From: Myxococcales bacterium
Lineage (GTDB): Bacteria; Myxococcota; Bradymonadia; UBA7976; UBA1532
Assembly (NCBI GenBank): GCA_020633515.1
Contig: JACKDM010000026.1
Span: forward strand, 1 to 64,000
DNA: 64,000 nucleotides
Direction: 5' to 3'
The notes under the pieces were generated by a model. It did no database searches. It was not told the DNA's origin and saw only the letters and a list, made by a program, of their open reading frames with translations. Within the stretch, counting starts at the first letter, position 1; the number at the start of each line of letters is the position of its first letter. Below are positions 8,757-18,375 of this stretch, in pieces. Both the position numbers and the translations under genes were made by a program.

Positions 8757-11700
8757 GTGGATCCCACTGACCCCATCGCCGCCGCCGTCGAGGCGGCGCG
8801 GGCCGAGCTGCTCGACCCCGGCCTCGACAACCCGCTGATCCGCGCCCGGGTCTCGCGCGCCCGCGGGGTCGAGATCGTCGACGAGCGCGCCGTCGAGGTG
8901 CACCGCATCATCGTCGCCGAGGGCCACGCGATGGACTTCCTGCCCGCGGGCGACGCGCGGCCGAGCCCCGAGGAGCTCGGCCAGCCGCAGCACGAGGCGC
9001 GGTTGCCGCAGCGGCACGTCGATCGGCACCTCCAGACCCCCTACCCGTCCGCGATCCTGCAACGGCGGCTCGTCGAGACCGAGCACGCGGCGCGCACGCT
9101 CGTCGAGGAGCAGGGCCACAACGCGCTCTGTCTCGCGCTCGGCGCGCTGCGCTGGACCCATGGGGATGTGTCGCTGTGTTCGCCGCTGCTGCTGGTGCCG
9201 GCGGTGCTCGAGCGGCAGAACGCGCGCTGTCGCTTCACGGTGCGGCACAGCGAGGAGGAGCCGGGGCAAAACCTCTCGCTCGCGGCGCTGTTGCGCGCGG
9301 CGCATGGCTTCGAGCTGCCGGCGCTGCCCGATCCGTTCGACTTCGCGGGGTGGCTCGGCGCGCTCGAAGACGCCATCGTCGGCCGTGGCTGGCAGGTCGA
9401 CCGCGACGCCATCACGCTCGACCTCTTCGACGCGCGGCGCTTCCTGCTCTATCGCGACCTCGACCCGGCGACCTGGCCGACAGGCGAGGCGCCGCACGAC
9501 CATCGGGTGATCCGGGCGGTGCTCGGCGAGGGCTTCGGCGCGCTGCCGGGGCTGCTCGCGGCGGCCGCGAAGCCACCCGAGATCGAGGTCGTCGACGCCG
9601 ACACCTCGCAGAGCGAGGCGCTCGCGCTCGTCGCGGCCGGCTGCGACGTGGTGATCCAGGGGCCCCCGGGCACGGGCAAGTCGCAGACGATCACCAACCT
9701 CGTCGCGCAGGCGGTCGCGCGCGGGGAGCGGGTGCTCTTCGTCGCCGAGAAGCTCGCGGCGCTCGACGTGGTGCATCGGCGCCTGGAGCGGGTGGGGCTC
9801 GGCGCGGCGTGCCTGGAGCTGCACAGCCACAAGACGAGCAAGAAGGCGGTGCTCGCCGAGCTGCGGCGCACGCTCGACCTGGGGCGACCGGAGGAGAGCG
9901 CCGATCACGAGGCCGATCGCGCGGCGCTCGACGCGGTGCGGGAGCGGCTGGTGGCGCACGCGGCGGCGCTGACCGCGCTCCTGCCGCCGAGCGGGCTGCG
10001 GCCGGTCGACGCGATCGGGCGCTGGCACCGGATCGCCGACGCCGAGGCGCTGCCGCGGATCCCGTTCACGCCGATGGCCGGCTGGGATCGGGCGGCGCTC
10101 GCCGCGCGCCGGGAGCGGGTCGCCGAGCTGCAAGCGCACGTCGCGGCGCTCGGGCTGCCGGCGGAGCACCCGTTCTTCGGCTGCACCCGCACCGCGCTCG
10201 GGCCGGCGGAGACCGAGCAGCTCGGGATCGCGCTCGAGGCGGCGGCCGCGCGGAGCGTGTCGACGACGATCGCGCACGCGGCGCTCGCCGCCGAGCTCGG
10301 GCTGGCGCCGCCGGTGGACATGCTCTCGGCCAAGGCGCTGCGGGCGATCGGGCAGGCGTTCGCCGACGCGCCCGACGTCGACGGCATGGAGCGCCCCGAT
10401 CCGCGCTGGCATCACGAGCGGGCGGCGCTCGAAGACGCGCTCGACCTCGTCGACGCGATGAACCGGGAGGCCGAGGCCCACCCCGAGCTGCTCGCCGAGG
10501 CGTGGCCGGAGGACGTGCTCGTCGCGGCCGACGCGCTCGTGGCGACGCGGGGCGCGATCAAGGATCTGGGCGAGAAGTGGTGGCGGGTCTTCTCGGGGCG
10601 CTGGCGGGCGGCGAAGGCGACCGTCGCGATGCTCGGGCGCGACGAGCTCCCCGATGATCCGCGGGTGTGGCTCAAGCGGGTCAACGCGATCATCCGCGCC
10701 CGCCGGCACGCGCGCGACCTCGAGGGGCTCGCGCCGCTCGCCGCCGCGCTGTTCCGCGCCCGCTGGCGCGACCGGCACCTCGACGCCGAGCTGTGCCGCC
10801 GGGCGCTGTACTGGCTCGCCGAGGCGCACCGCTGGATCGAGAGCGGCGAGTGGCCGGCGGGGGTTCGCGAGCGGCTCGGGCGTCCCTGGGACCGCGAGCG
10901 GGTGCGGCAGCTCACCTATGCGGCGACGACGGCCGAGAAGCGGCGGGTGACGGCGCTCGCCGAGATCACCGCGGCGCTCGGCTGGGCGGGGCTCGCGCTC
11001 GACGAGCTGCCGGCGGCGACGCTCGCCGAGATGCTCGACCGCTGGCGGCTGCACCTCGACCGCTTCCCGGCGCTGTGTCGCTACAACCGCCTCGCCGCGC
11101 AGGCCCGCGACGAGGGGCTCGACGGGGTGGTGGAGCTCGCCGAGCACTGGCCGGAGGGCGCGACGCGGCTGGTCGACGCCTTCGAGGCCAACCACCTGCG
11201 CGGGGTGCTCGCGCTCGCCCGCAGCGAGCGGCCGGCGTTCGGCGACTTCGACCCGGTCCGGCACCGGCACGCGGTCGAGCGGTTCCGGGCGCTCGATCGG
11301 GCGCGCTTCGGGCACGACCGCGCGACGGTCGCGGGCCGGCACCACGCGAAGGTGCCCCGCGGCGACGCGCCGGGCATGGCCGCGCTGCGACGGGAGATGG
11401 AGAAGAAGGCGCGCCACCTGCCGCTGCGGCGCCTCTTCGTCGAGGCGCGCGAGGCGGTGCAGGCGGTCAAGCCGGTCTTCCTGATGTCGCCGATGTCGGT
11501 CGCCGGCTATCTGGCGCCCGAGGGGCCACGCTTCGACCTCGTGGTCTTCGACGAGGCGAGCCAGGTGCGGCCGGTCGACGCGCTCGGGGCGCTCAACCGG
11601 GCGCGGCGCGCGGTGGTGGTCGGCGACAGCAAGCAGCTCCCGCCGACGCGCTTCTTCCAGCGGCTCCTCGACAGCGGCGACCTCGCCGACGGCGAGCACA

Positions 11701-13127
11701 ACGTCACCGCCGATCTCGAGAGCGTGCTCGGCCTCTTCGTCGCCGCCGGCGCCCCGAGCCGGATGCTGCGCTGGCACTACCGCAGCCGCCACCCGTCGCT
11801 CGTCGCGGTGAGCAACCACCTCTTCTATGGCGACGCGCTGACGCTGTTCCCGAGCCCGGTGCGCGAGCCGGCCGCCGACGACGGGCTCGGGCTCGCGTGG
11901 CGGCACCTGCCCGACGCCGTCTATGACCGGGGCGGCACCCGCCAGAACGAGGCCGAGGCGCGCGCCATCGCCCGCGCGGTCGTCGAGCACGCGCTCACCC
12001 GCCCGCAAGAGACGCTCGGCGTCGTCGCGTTCAGCGCCGCGCAGGCCGACGCGATCCGCGAGGCGATCGAGCGGCGGCGCCGCACCGCGGTCGACGCGGA
12101 GGGCTTCTTCGCGGCGCACCTGCACGAGCCGTTCTTCGTCAAGAACCTCGAGAACGTGCAGGGCGACGAGCGCGACGTGATCCTGTTGAGCGTCGGCTAC
12201 GCGCGGGCGCCCGACGGGCGGGTCTGGCAGCAGTTCGGGCCGCTCAACCTCGACGGCGGCGAGCGGCGGCTCAACGTCGCCATCACCCGCGCCCGGCGGC
12301 GCTGCGTGGTCTACACCGGCTTGCAGCCCGAAGACATCGACCCCGGCGCGAGCGCGGGGCTCGCGGCGCTGCGCACCTTCCTCGCGTTCGCGCGCGACGG
12401 GCACCTCTCGATGGCCCCGCCCCGCGGCCGCGCCGACGCGCCCTTCGAAGACGCCGTCGCCGCTGCGCTCGAAGCCCGCGGCCACACGGTCCACCGCCGC
12501 GTCGGCGACGCCGGCTGCGCGGTCGCGCTCGCCGTCGTCGACCCCGAGCGGCCCGACCGCTACCTGCTCGGCGTCGACTGCGACGGCGCCGACGGCGAGC
12601 GCCGGATCCGCGACGCAATCCGCCTGCGGCCGCAGGTCTTGCGCGGGCTCGGCTGGCACCTGCATCGGGTGTGGGCCGCCGCGTGGCATCGCGATCCGGT
12701 GGCCGAGATCAACGCGATCGAGGCCGCGCTCGCCGAGGCGCGCGAGGGCGCCGTCGAGCTCGCGGTCGAGGAGCCGATCGGACCACCACCGCGGGCGCCG
12801 GGCGCGGTCGAGCGACCCACCGAGGTCGACTACGCGCCCTTCGCCGCCTACGACCCGTGGCCCGGTGTCATCGAAGGCCGCTTCACCGCGCTCGCGCCCG
12901 CCGCCGCCGACGCGGTCGTGCTCGACGTCGTGCACCACGAGGCGCCGACGACCTGGTGGATGCTCGCCCGCCGCATCATCGCCGCCGGCGGCGCCGCGCG
13001 GCTCGACCGGGGCTTTCAGGAGGCGCTCGACCGGGTCCTGCCGCAGGCGAGGCGGAGGCCAGCGCAGCCGGGCGTTCGAGCGCGCTCGGCGGCGTGCCGC
13101 GAGGCGGCGCGAAGGATGACGGATTGA
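8757..13127 (+). CDS. DUF4011-type SF1 helicase with degenerate C-terminal nuclease and DUF3320-like domain
   Basis: About 1,456 residues from the in-frame GTG at 8757; another GTG lies at 8733, so the start is uncertain. The N-terminus (ELLDPGLDNPLI) resembles the DUF4011 start. Helicase motifs: Walker A QGPPGTGKSQT near residue 300, Walker B VVFDEASQVRPVDA near 930, VVGDSKQLPP near 960 and RRLNVAITRARRR near 1175. About 1220-1310 is a Vsr/DUF559-like (MTES_1575) domain, with FEDAV and LLGVDCDG, but the Asp expected in the I-D-L motif is Ala1257 and the usual RDRD-R segment is altered. About 1350-1420 is DUF3320-like (EAPTTWWMLARRI). The last 25 residues look out of character and may reflect a frameshift. 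Such proteins are often linked to defence islands (family knowledge); the role here is inferred. Confidence 0.88.
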   Translation: MDPTDPIAAAVEAARAELLDPGLDNPLIRARVSRARGVEIVDERAVEVHRIIVAEGHAMDFLPAGDARPSPEELGQPQHEARLPQRHVDRHLQTPYPSAILQRRLVETEHAARTLVEEQGHNALCLALGALRWTHGDVSLCSPLLLVPAVLERQNARCRFTVRHSEEEPGQNLSLAALLRAAHGFELPALPDPFDFAGWLGALEDAIVGRGWQVDRDAITLDLFDARRFLLYRDLDPATWPTGEAPHDHRVIRAVLGEGFGALPGLLAAAAKPPEIEVVDADTSQSEALALVAAGCDVVIQGPPGTGKSQTITNLVAQAVARGERVLFVAEKLAALDVVHRRLERVGLGAACLELHSHKTSKKAVLAELRRTLDLGRPEESADHEADRAALDAVRERLVAHAAALTALLPPSGLRPVDAIGRWHRIADAEALPRIPFTPMAGWDRAALAARRERVAELQAHVAALGLPAEHPFFGCTRTALGPAETEQLGIALEAAAARSVSTTIAHAALAAELGLAPPVDMLSAKALRAIGQAFADAPDVDGMERPDPRWHHERAALEDALDLVDAMNREAEAHPELLAEAWPEDVLVAADALVATRGAIKDLGEKWWRVFSGRWRAAKATVAMLGRDELPDDPRVWLKRVNAIIRARRHARDLEGLAPLAAALFRARWRDRHLDAELCRRALYWLAEAHRWIESGEWPAGVRERLGRPWDRERVRQLTYAATTAEKRRVTALAEITAALGWAGLALDELPAATLAEMLDRWRLHLDRFPALCRYNRLAAQARDEGLDGVVELAEHWPEGATRLVDAFEANHLRGVLALARSERPAFGDFDPVRHRHAVERFRALDRARFGHDRATVAGRHHAKVPRGDAPGMAALRREMEKKARHLPLRRLFVEAREAVQAVKPVFLMSPMSVAGYLAPEGPRFDLVVFDEASQVRPVDALGALNRARRAVVVGDSKQLPPTRFFQRLLDSGDLADGEHNVTADLESVLGLFVAAGAPSRMLRWHYRSRHPSLVAVSNHLFYGDALTLFPSPVREPAADDGLGLAWRHLPDAVYDRGGTRQNEAEARAIARAVVEHALTRPQETLGVVAFSAAQADAIREAIERRRRTAVDAEGFFAAHLHEPFFVKNLENVQGDERDVILLSVGYARAPDGRVWQQFGPLNLDGGERRLNVAITRARRRCVVYTGLQPEDIDPGASAGLAALRTFLAFARDGHLSMAPPRGRADAPFEDAVAAALEARGHTVHRRVGDAGCAVALAVVDPERPDRYLLGVDCDGADGERRIRDAIRLRPQVLRGLGWHLHRVWAAAWHRDPVAEINAIEAALAEAREGAVELAVEEPIGPPPRAPGAVERPTEVDYAPFAAYDPWPGVIEGRFTALAPAAADAVVLDVVHHEAPTTWWMLARRIIAAGGAARLDRGFQEALDRVLPQARRRPAQPGVRARSAACREAARRMTD

Positions 13128-13196
13128 TCTGGGAGCTGACATCCCCTGACGAGCGCGCCATGCCATCGCGCTCACCGGGCCATGAGGTCTTCGCCG

Positions 13197-13625
13197 ATGA
13201 AGATACCGCCCATCGTCTCCGAAGAATGGCACCGCGCTCACGCGGAGCTGCTTGCGCCGGCCGCCCGAGCCCGCGCGACCGCAAGGCGCTGACCCGCGAC
13301 GAGCGCGCCGCGCGACGCCTTCCGCGTGGGATGGCAGGTCCCGTGGTATTCGACGAGCGATGACTTCAACGCCGACCATGGCGTCAGCGGAGGCTTTGGG
13401 CTCAATGTCTTCCTGCGGGACGGCGATGTGATCGATCGCACCTATTTCACCACCGGGCGGGGCGTCGAGGCGCTCGGGAGCGTCTGGAGCTTCCTCGATC
13501 GCACACCGCTCGGGCGGCAGGAGACGTGGGAGGACGCGCCGCCCGAGGCCCATCAGACGCCGCCGTATCGCTGGTGGCGGCTGCACGACGAGTACGGAGG
13601 TCGCGCGCGGGAGCGAGGGACCTGA
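13197..13625 (+). pseudogene. Relic of a DUF899 (thioredoxin-like) gene
   Basis: The ATG at 13197 opens MKIPPIVSEEWHRAHAELL, a typical DUF899 N-terminus, but the frame stops at 13290. A second frame continues the homology as RKALTRDERAARRLPRGM. From about 13326, back in the first frame, the family C-terminus appears: GWQVPWYSTSDDFNADHG, FLRDGD, TPLGRQETWEDAP and PPYRWWRLHDEYG. The central thioredoxin-like part (roughly 100 residues in intact members) is missing. Two frame changes plus an internal deletion mark it as decayed. It lies 70 bp after the helicase stop. Confidence 0.8.
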
Positions 13626-13629
13626 CCCC

Positions 13630-16600
13630 TCACCGATGGGTCACCCACCACCCGAGCGCCGCGTCGATGTCATCGGCGAGCGGCGGCGCCAGCACCGGCG
13701 CGGGCGGCAGCGGCAGCAAACCGGCGTCGATGCTCGGATCGTCGAGGAAGATCACCTCGAAGCCGAGCTTGCGGGTGCTGGTGATCACCTCGTCGGGCGT
13801 CAGCACCAGCGCCGAGCCGCGGCGGGGCGGGCGGCTCGCGGCCAGTCCGCGGGTAGGATCGGTCGTCAGCACCAGCGCGATCGGCGGGCGGGCGCGCACG
13901 GTCTCGCGGATGAGGTCGCCGGCCTCGCTGGTCTCGATCGGGGGGAGCTCGAGGCCGGCGGCGTCGGTGCCGTTGCGGTTGAGGCCGAGCGCGAGCGCGG
14001 CGTAGAGGCCGCCGTCGCCGAGCTGGTCGGGCGCGGAGTGCTCGCGCGCGGCGAGCAGGAGCGCGCTGAGGTTGCGGGCGGTGGGGACGGGGCTGAGCCA
14101 GTCGGTGACGGTGGCGCCGGCGACGCCTTCGAGCGCGGCGATGGTCTCGGCGAAGGCGGGCAGACCGGCTTCGCCGTCGGCGACGAGCTTGCGGAGCCGG
14201 GCGCGGAGCGCGCGCCACGCGACGGTGGTGAGGGTCGTGCGGGTGGTGCCTTCGCGCAGGCTCTCGGCGAGGTCTTCGTTCTTCTTGCGCAGCGCCTCGC
14301 CCCAGGCCGCGAGCGCCTCGGCGTCGGTGCCGGGCGCGGCCTGCCGGCGGAAGACGGTCGAGCGCAGCCGGAGCCGGGGGCAGAGGTTGCGCAGCTCGGC
14401 TTGCAGGTCGCGGGTGACGAGGTGGGCGTGCTGCGCGGGGGCCGAGCGGCCGCGGAGCGCGCGGGCGCGGACGAGCGCGGCGGCGATCTCGAGGGTGCCG
14501 TTCTCGCCGGGGGTGACGAGCGCGCGCGCGGCGGTGAGCCAGAGCGAGAACTTCTCGATGACGCCGAGGCGCTCGCGGATCCGGCCGACGGCCTCGTCGA
14601 GCACGATGCGGGCGTGCGGGGTGTCGCCCTCGGTGAGCGCCCGCGCGATGGCGGCAGGGGTCGGGATGGTGGGCACGAGCCCGACACGGGCGAGGCGGCC
14701 GATGCTGAGCGCGCCGTCGCCGATGGTGCCGAGCGCCTCGTCGACCGCTTCGAGGAAGCGCGCGGCCTCGGCGGCGTCGATCAGCGGGCGGCGCACGCCG
14801 GGGCGGAGGCCGGCGAGCGACTCGTCGGCGTCGTCGTCGGGGTCGCGGCTGGCCTGGGTGGCGGCGAGCGCGGCCGAGTAGGCGCGGAACTCGCCGGTGA
14901 CCGGGAGCGGGTCGCCGGGGCGCAGGCGCTTGGGCGCTTCGAGGCCGGCGGCGGCGCGCTCGATCGAGCGGAAGCGGCTGCCCTCGGCGGGGGTGGGCGC
15001 CTTCTTGGGCGGCATCAGGTTGCGGGTGGGCTTCTCGTCTTCGGGCGCGTCCCCGGCGAGCCCGGCCGCGGTGGGGTTGCCCTGCGCGTCGAACGCCCAG
15101 CGCCAGCCGTCGCCCTGGCGCACGACGAGCGGCGCGTCGGGGATGAGGTCGGCGAGCGGCGCGAGGTGGTCGGGCAGGCGGGCGACGAGGCCGGCGCGGC
15201 TGCTCATCAGGCCGAGCAGGATCGAGAGCGCCGACCAGATCCGGGCGCGGTCGGCGGCGGACGCGGTGGTCCATTCGCCGTCGGGGCGGCCGTCGTCGAG
15301 GTGGTCGGCGAGGGTGGTCTCGGTGATCTCGGGGTCGTCGCCGGCCTCCCACAAGAGCAGCGGGTATTGCAGCGCGCGGGTCAGCAGTCGCGTCGCGGCG
15401 GGGTCTTCGTGGCCGGTGGCGCCGCGCTCGGCGAGGACGCGCTCGAGCGCGATCTGCTGCGCGGCGCGGAGCCTAAAGGCATACACCGCGCGGGGTTGCT
15501 GCGCGTCGAGGCGGATCCCGGCGAGGTTGCGCTCGGCGAGCATGCGCTCGAGCTCGCGGATCTGCATGCGCGAGGCGTGCAGCAGCGCATAGCGCAGGAT
15601 CGCCTTGTCGATGCGGGCGTCGGCCTCGGCGGTCTCGGAGAGGTCGCCGGGCAGGGTGAGGCGGCGGTCGAGGTAGGCGTGCAGCGCGGCCGGGGAGTAG
15701 AAGACGGGCAGCCGCTCCTGGATCTCGGGCGCGCGCGCGGCGAAGTCGGCGTCGCCGGCGACGAGGATCGCGCAGCAGCCGTCGGGCAGATCGGCGAGCA
15801 GGCGGCCGACGCGGGGCTCGACGCGGCCGCGGTCGGCGCGGTCGAGCTCGTCGAAGATGAAGACCGGCGCGTAGCCGACGGCGCGCAGGTCGCGCACGAA
15901 GTGGCCGAAGAGGTCGAGGAGCCCGTCGACGTCGGTGGGCGCGTCGCTCGCGGGCGGCTCGTCGTCGGTGACGGGCTCGGGCGCGGGCGCGGGCAGCACG
16001 GCGGGCTCGGGCAGCGGCGCGAACTCGGGGACGCGGGGCAGCTCGGGCTCGGGTGAGGACTGGCCGTTGCGGCCGAGCACGAAGCCGAGGCCGCCGCCGA
16101 CGACCGCGCCGACGACGCCGCCGGCGGCGAGCGCGGCGAGCTCGGAGGCGACGCCTCCCGCGATGGCGATCCCGAGCGCGGCGCCAGAGAGCGCGGCGAG
16201 CACGACCGCGAACGGGTCACGGCTCTTGCCGATGGTGGCGATGTGGGCGGCGAGCGCGGCGTCGCGCTCGGCGAGCGCGGCGGTGAGGCGCTCGATGCGG
16301 TCGCGGAGCGCGTCGACGACCGCCGGGTCGACCGCCGGGATCGGCGCCGGGGGCGGGGGCGGCGCCGCGGTGACCGGGGCGCGCACGCCGCGGAGGCGCA
16401 CCGCCTGCCAGAGCACCTCGGCCTCGCGGCCGACGCGCTCGTCGTCCTCGCCGTCGTCGTCGTCGCCCTCACCGTCGCCGAAGAGCGAGAAGCGGGGCTC
16501 GGCGGCCTTGCGCATGGCCCGCAGCGCGTCGCGCTCGGGCAGGCCGGCGAGCGCCTGCCACAGCGCCTCGACCGCCGCCGTGCGCTCGGCGTCTTCACCC

Positions 16601-17019
16601 ACGCGGGCGCCGAGGCGCTCGACGACCTCGGCGAGCGCGGCGACGGCGAGGTGGCGGGCGACGACGCGCACGTCGTCGAAGCGGTCGTTGTCGGTGTTCC
16701 ACAGGCTCCCGGCGCGGATGGAGACCGGCAGGAGCTGCACGGGGCGGGCGAGCCAGGTGAGCGCGACCATCGCCTGCTCGACGGCGCGGAGCACCACCGT
16801 CGTGCGGCCGGAGCCTTGCGGGCCGTGCACGAGCAGCGCGGCGCGGTCGCGGTCGCCGCGGGCGAAGCGGTCGAGCGCGCGGGCGAGGCGGCGGCCGGAT
16901 TCGCTGCGCACGAAGGGCGCCGGCGCGGGGGTGCGGTCGGCGCGCAGCTCGGCGCGCATGCGCGGGCTGAGCGGGGCGGCGGGTCCCTCGGCGATCGCGG
17001 TCATCGACGACAGGCGCAT
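13630..17019 (-). CDS. KAP-like P-loop NTPase with membrane insertion
   Basis: 1,129 residues; the ATG at 17019 is preceded by TGAGGAACCCG. Walker A is HGPQGSGRTT (residues 66-73). A Pro/Ala-rich linker leads to a hydrophobic hairpin at about 270-315 (AVVLAALSGAALGIAIAGG and GVVGAVVGGGLGFVLG). Walker B follows at 384-394 as APVFIFDELDRAD. Membrane segments placed between Walker A and a D-E/D-L-D-R Walker B are the hallmark of KAP-family NTPases. The C-terminal 500 residues are not recognised. The likely location is the inner membrane with the ATPase in the cytoplasm. Neighbours are the DUF899 relic (4 bp away) and the helicase. KAP proteins occur in conflict systems in other bacteria, so a defence role is possible but not shown. 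Confidence 0.75.
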   Translation of the reverse strand: MRLSSMTAIAEGPAAPLSPRMRAELRADRTPAPAPFVRSESGRRLARALDRFARGDRDRAALLVHGPQGSGRTTVVLRAVEQAMVALTWLARPVQLLPVSIRAGSLWNTDNDRFDDVRVVARHLAVAALAEVVERLGARVGEDAERTAAVEALWQALAGLPERDALRAMRKAAEPRFSLFGDGEGDDDDGEDDERVGREAEVLWQAVRLRGVRAPVTAAPPPPPAPIPAVDPAVVDALRDRIERLTAALAERDAALAAHIATIGKSRDPFAVVLAALSGAALGIAIAGGVASELAALAAGGVVGAVVGGGLGFVLGRNGQSSPEPELPRVPEFAPLPEPAVLPAPAPEPVTDDEPPASDAPTDVDGLLDLFGHFVRDLRAVGYAPVFIFDELDRADRGRVEPRVGRLLADLPDGCCAILVAGDADFAARAPEIQERLPVFYSPAALHAYLDRRLTLPGDLSETAEADARIDKAILRYALLHASRMQIRELERMLAERNLAGIRLDAQQPRAVYAFRLRAAQQIALERVLAERGATGHEDPAATRLLTRALQYPLLLWEAGDDPEITETTLADHLDDGRPDGEWTTASAADRARIWSALSILLGLMSSRAGLVARLPDHLAPLADLIPDAPLVVRQGDGWRWAFDAQGNPTAAGLAGDAPEDEKPTRNLMPPKKAPTPAEGSRFRSIERAAAGLEAPKRLRPGDPLPVTGEFRAYSAALAATQASRDPDDDADESLAGLRPGVRRPLIDAAEAARFLEAVDEALGTIGDGALSIGRLARVGLVPTIPTPAAIARALTEGDTPHARIVLDEAVGRIRERLGVIEKFSLWLTAARALVTPGENGTLEIAAALVRARALRGRSAPAQHAHLVTRDLQAELRNLCPRLRLRSTVFRRQAAPGTDAEALAAWGEALRKKNEDLAESLREGTTRTTLTTVAWRALRARLRKLVADGEAGLPAFAETIAALEGVAGATVTDWLSPVPTARNLSALLLAAREHSAPDQLGDGGLYAALALGLNRNGTDAAGLELPPIETSEAGDLIRETVRARPPIALVLTTDPTRGLAASRPPRRGSALVLTPDEVITSTRKLGFEVIFLDDPSIDAGLLPLPPAPVLAPPLADDIDAALGWWVTHR

Positions 17020-17256
17020 CGGGTTCCTCACGGTGCAGGCCCGGGGCGGCCGGGCGACGAGCGCGGAGATCCCTCGCGGGCCCTCCGCCGGGCAGTGCCC
17101 TGAGCGGCACCCTAACACGTCCCACGCGCGGGTCGAACTCCGCTGACGGGGCCGCGCGAAAAGTCGCGACCGGATGGCCACGAAGGTGGCGCGGGGCGTC
17201 CCCGCGGCCGTCGACGGGCGCGGGGGGATCGGTGCAAGCACCCGCCCGGTCGACGG

Positions 17257-17286
17257 TTGTATCGCCCGCGGGCGCTCCGCTATCTT
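17257..17286 (+). promoter_or_regulatory. Candidate sigma70-type promoter for cytochrome gene
   Basis: TTGTAT (17257-17262), an 18-base spacer and TATCTT (17281-17286), 70 bp before the GTG start of the diheme cytochrome. The rest of the 336-bp divergent gap (17020-17355) holds no gene I can support; it carries the upstream regions of this operon and the KAP-like gene. Confidence 0.4.
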
Positions 17287-17355
17287 TCGACCCGCGCCGA
17301 CGAGCCCCGGTCGCGACCGGCTGACGCGCGGCGCCGTCTCGACCCCCGGAGGACC

Positions 17356-18375
17356 GTGCGCAACCGCCTCTCCTGCCCGCCCCTCGCCTGCCTGCTCACC
17401 GCCGCGCTCACCGCCGCGCTCACCGCCGCGCTCGCCGGCTGCGACGACGAGCCCCCGCCGCCCGCGCCGTGGCTGCTCGATCCCACCGTCGAGATGCCAC
17501 AGTGGCTCAGCGAGGCCGGCATCTACCGCGACCTCCGCGCGTTCGAGCCGGCCGATGGCTTCGTCGCCTACACCCCGCCGCACGCGCTGTTCAGCAACCG
17601 CGCCGACAAGGCCCGGCTCTTGTGGCTGCCCGCGGGCGAGCGCGTCGACACCTCGGGCGAGGCGTGGGTCTTCCCGGTCGGCACCGTGCTCGTCAAGACC
17701 TTCGGCTACCGCCACGTCGAGGGCCGCTACGGCGACGTCGCGATCGAGACGCGGGTGATGCGCCACGAACCCGAAGGCTGGCGCTACGCCGTCTATCACT
17801 GGGGCACCGACGGCCGCGACGCGCTGCGCCTCGACGAGCGCTGGCCGGAGCAGCCGTTCGTGCTCGAAGACCTCAACGGCGCCGACTTCGCCTATGTCAT
17901 CCCCGGCGAGCTCGACTGCGAGGCCTGCCATGAGACCCACCGCGCCGCGCCGGTGATCGGCATCGGCCCCGAGAACCTCGACCCGGCGCTCGTCGAAGCG
18001 GGTGTCTTCGACGCGCCGCCCGAAGTCATCGAGCACCCCTATCGCACCGACGAGGAGCGCCGCGCGATGAGCTACCTCGTCGGCAACTGCGTTCACTGCC
18101 ACCACGGCGAGCCGCGCGGCGACAACGCCTCGTTCAGCCTGCGGCCGCGTGATCTGGTCGCCAACACGGTCGATGTGCCGACCGACAGCTCGGCGTCGGG
18201 CGATGGCATCCGCGTGGTGCCCGGCGACCCCGAAGGGAGCGCGCTCTACGAGGCGGTGGTGAGCGCGCGCGCGCCGGGCTACGCCGGTGAGTTCAAGGCG
18301 ATGCCACCGGTGGGCATCGTCAACGGCGACCACCGCGCCGAAGAGATCCTCCGCCGCTGGATCGAGTCGCTGTGA
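17356..18375 (+). CDS. Diheme c-type cytochrome lipoprotein (SO2930/TIGR03806-like)
   Basis: 339 residues. The GTG start follows CCCGGAGGACC; the signal peptide LLTAALTAALTAALAGC ends in a lipobox (L-A-G-C). Two heme c sites are visible, CEACH and CVHCH. The middle segment VKTFGYRHVEGRY...AIETRVMRHE and the later YLVGNCVHCHHGEPRGDNASF match proteins usually found beside PQQ or glucose/sorbosone dehydrogenases, as here. The likely role is periplasmic electron transfer from the dehydrogenase encoded next. The stop overlaps the next gene's start (TGATG), which indicates coupled translation. Confidence 0.85.
   Translation: MRNRLSCPPLACLLTAALTAALTAALAGCDDEPPPPAPWLLDPTVEMPQWLSEAGIYRDLRAFEPADGFVAYTPPHALFSNRADKARLLWLPAGERVDTSGEAWVFPVGTVLVKTFGYRHVEGRYGDVAIETRVMRHEPEGWRYAVYHWGTDGRDALRLDERWPEQPFVLEDLNGADFAYVIPGELDCEACHETHRAAPVIGIGPENLDPALVEAGVFDAPPEVIEHPYRTDEERRAMSYLVGNCVHCHHGEPRGDNASFSLRPRDLVANTVDVPTDSSASGDGIRVVPGDPEGSALYEAVVSARAPGYAGEFKAMPPVGIVNGDHRAEEILRRWIESL

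Noticed and set aside
17020..18333. Upstream extension of the KAP-like frame
   Set aside because: It is antisense to the cytochrome gene. The ATG at 17019 has a good ribosome site and begins the P-loop protein.
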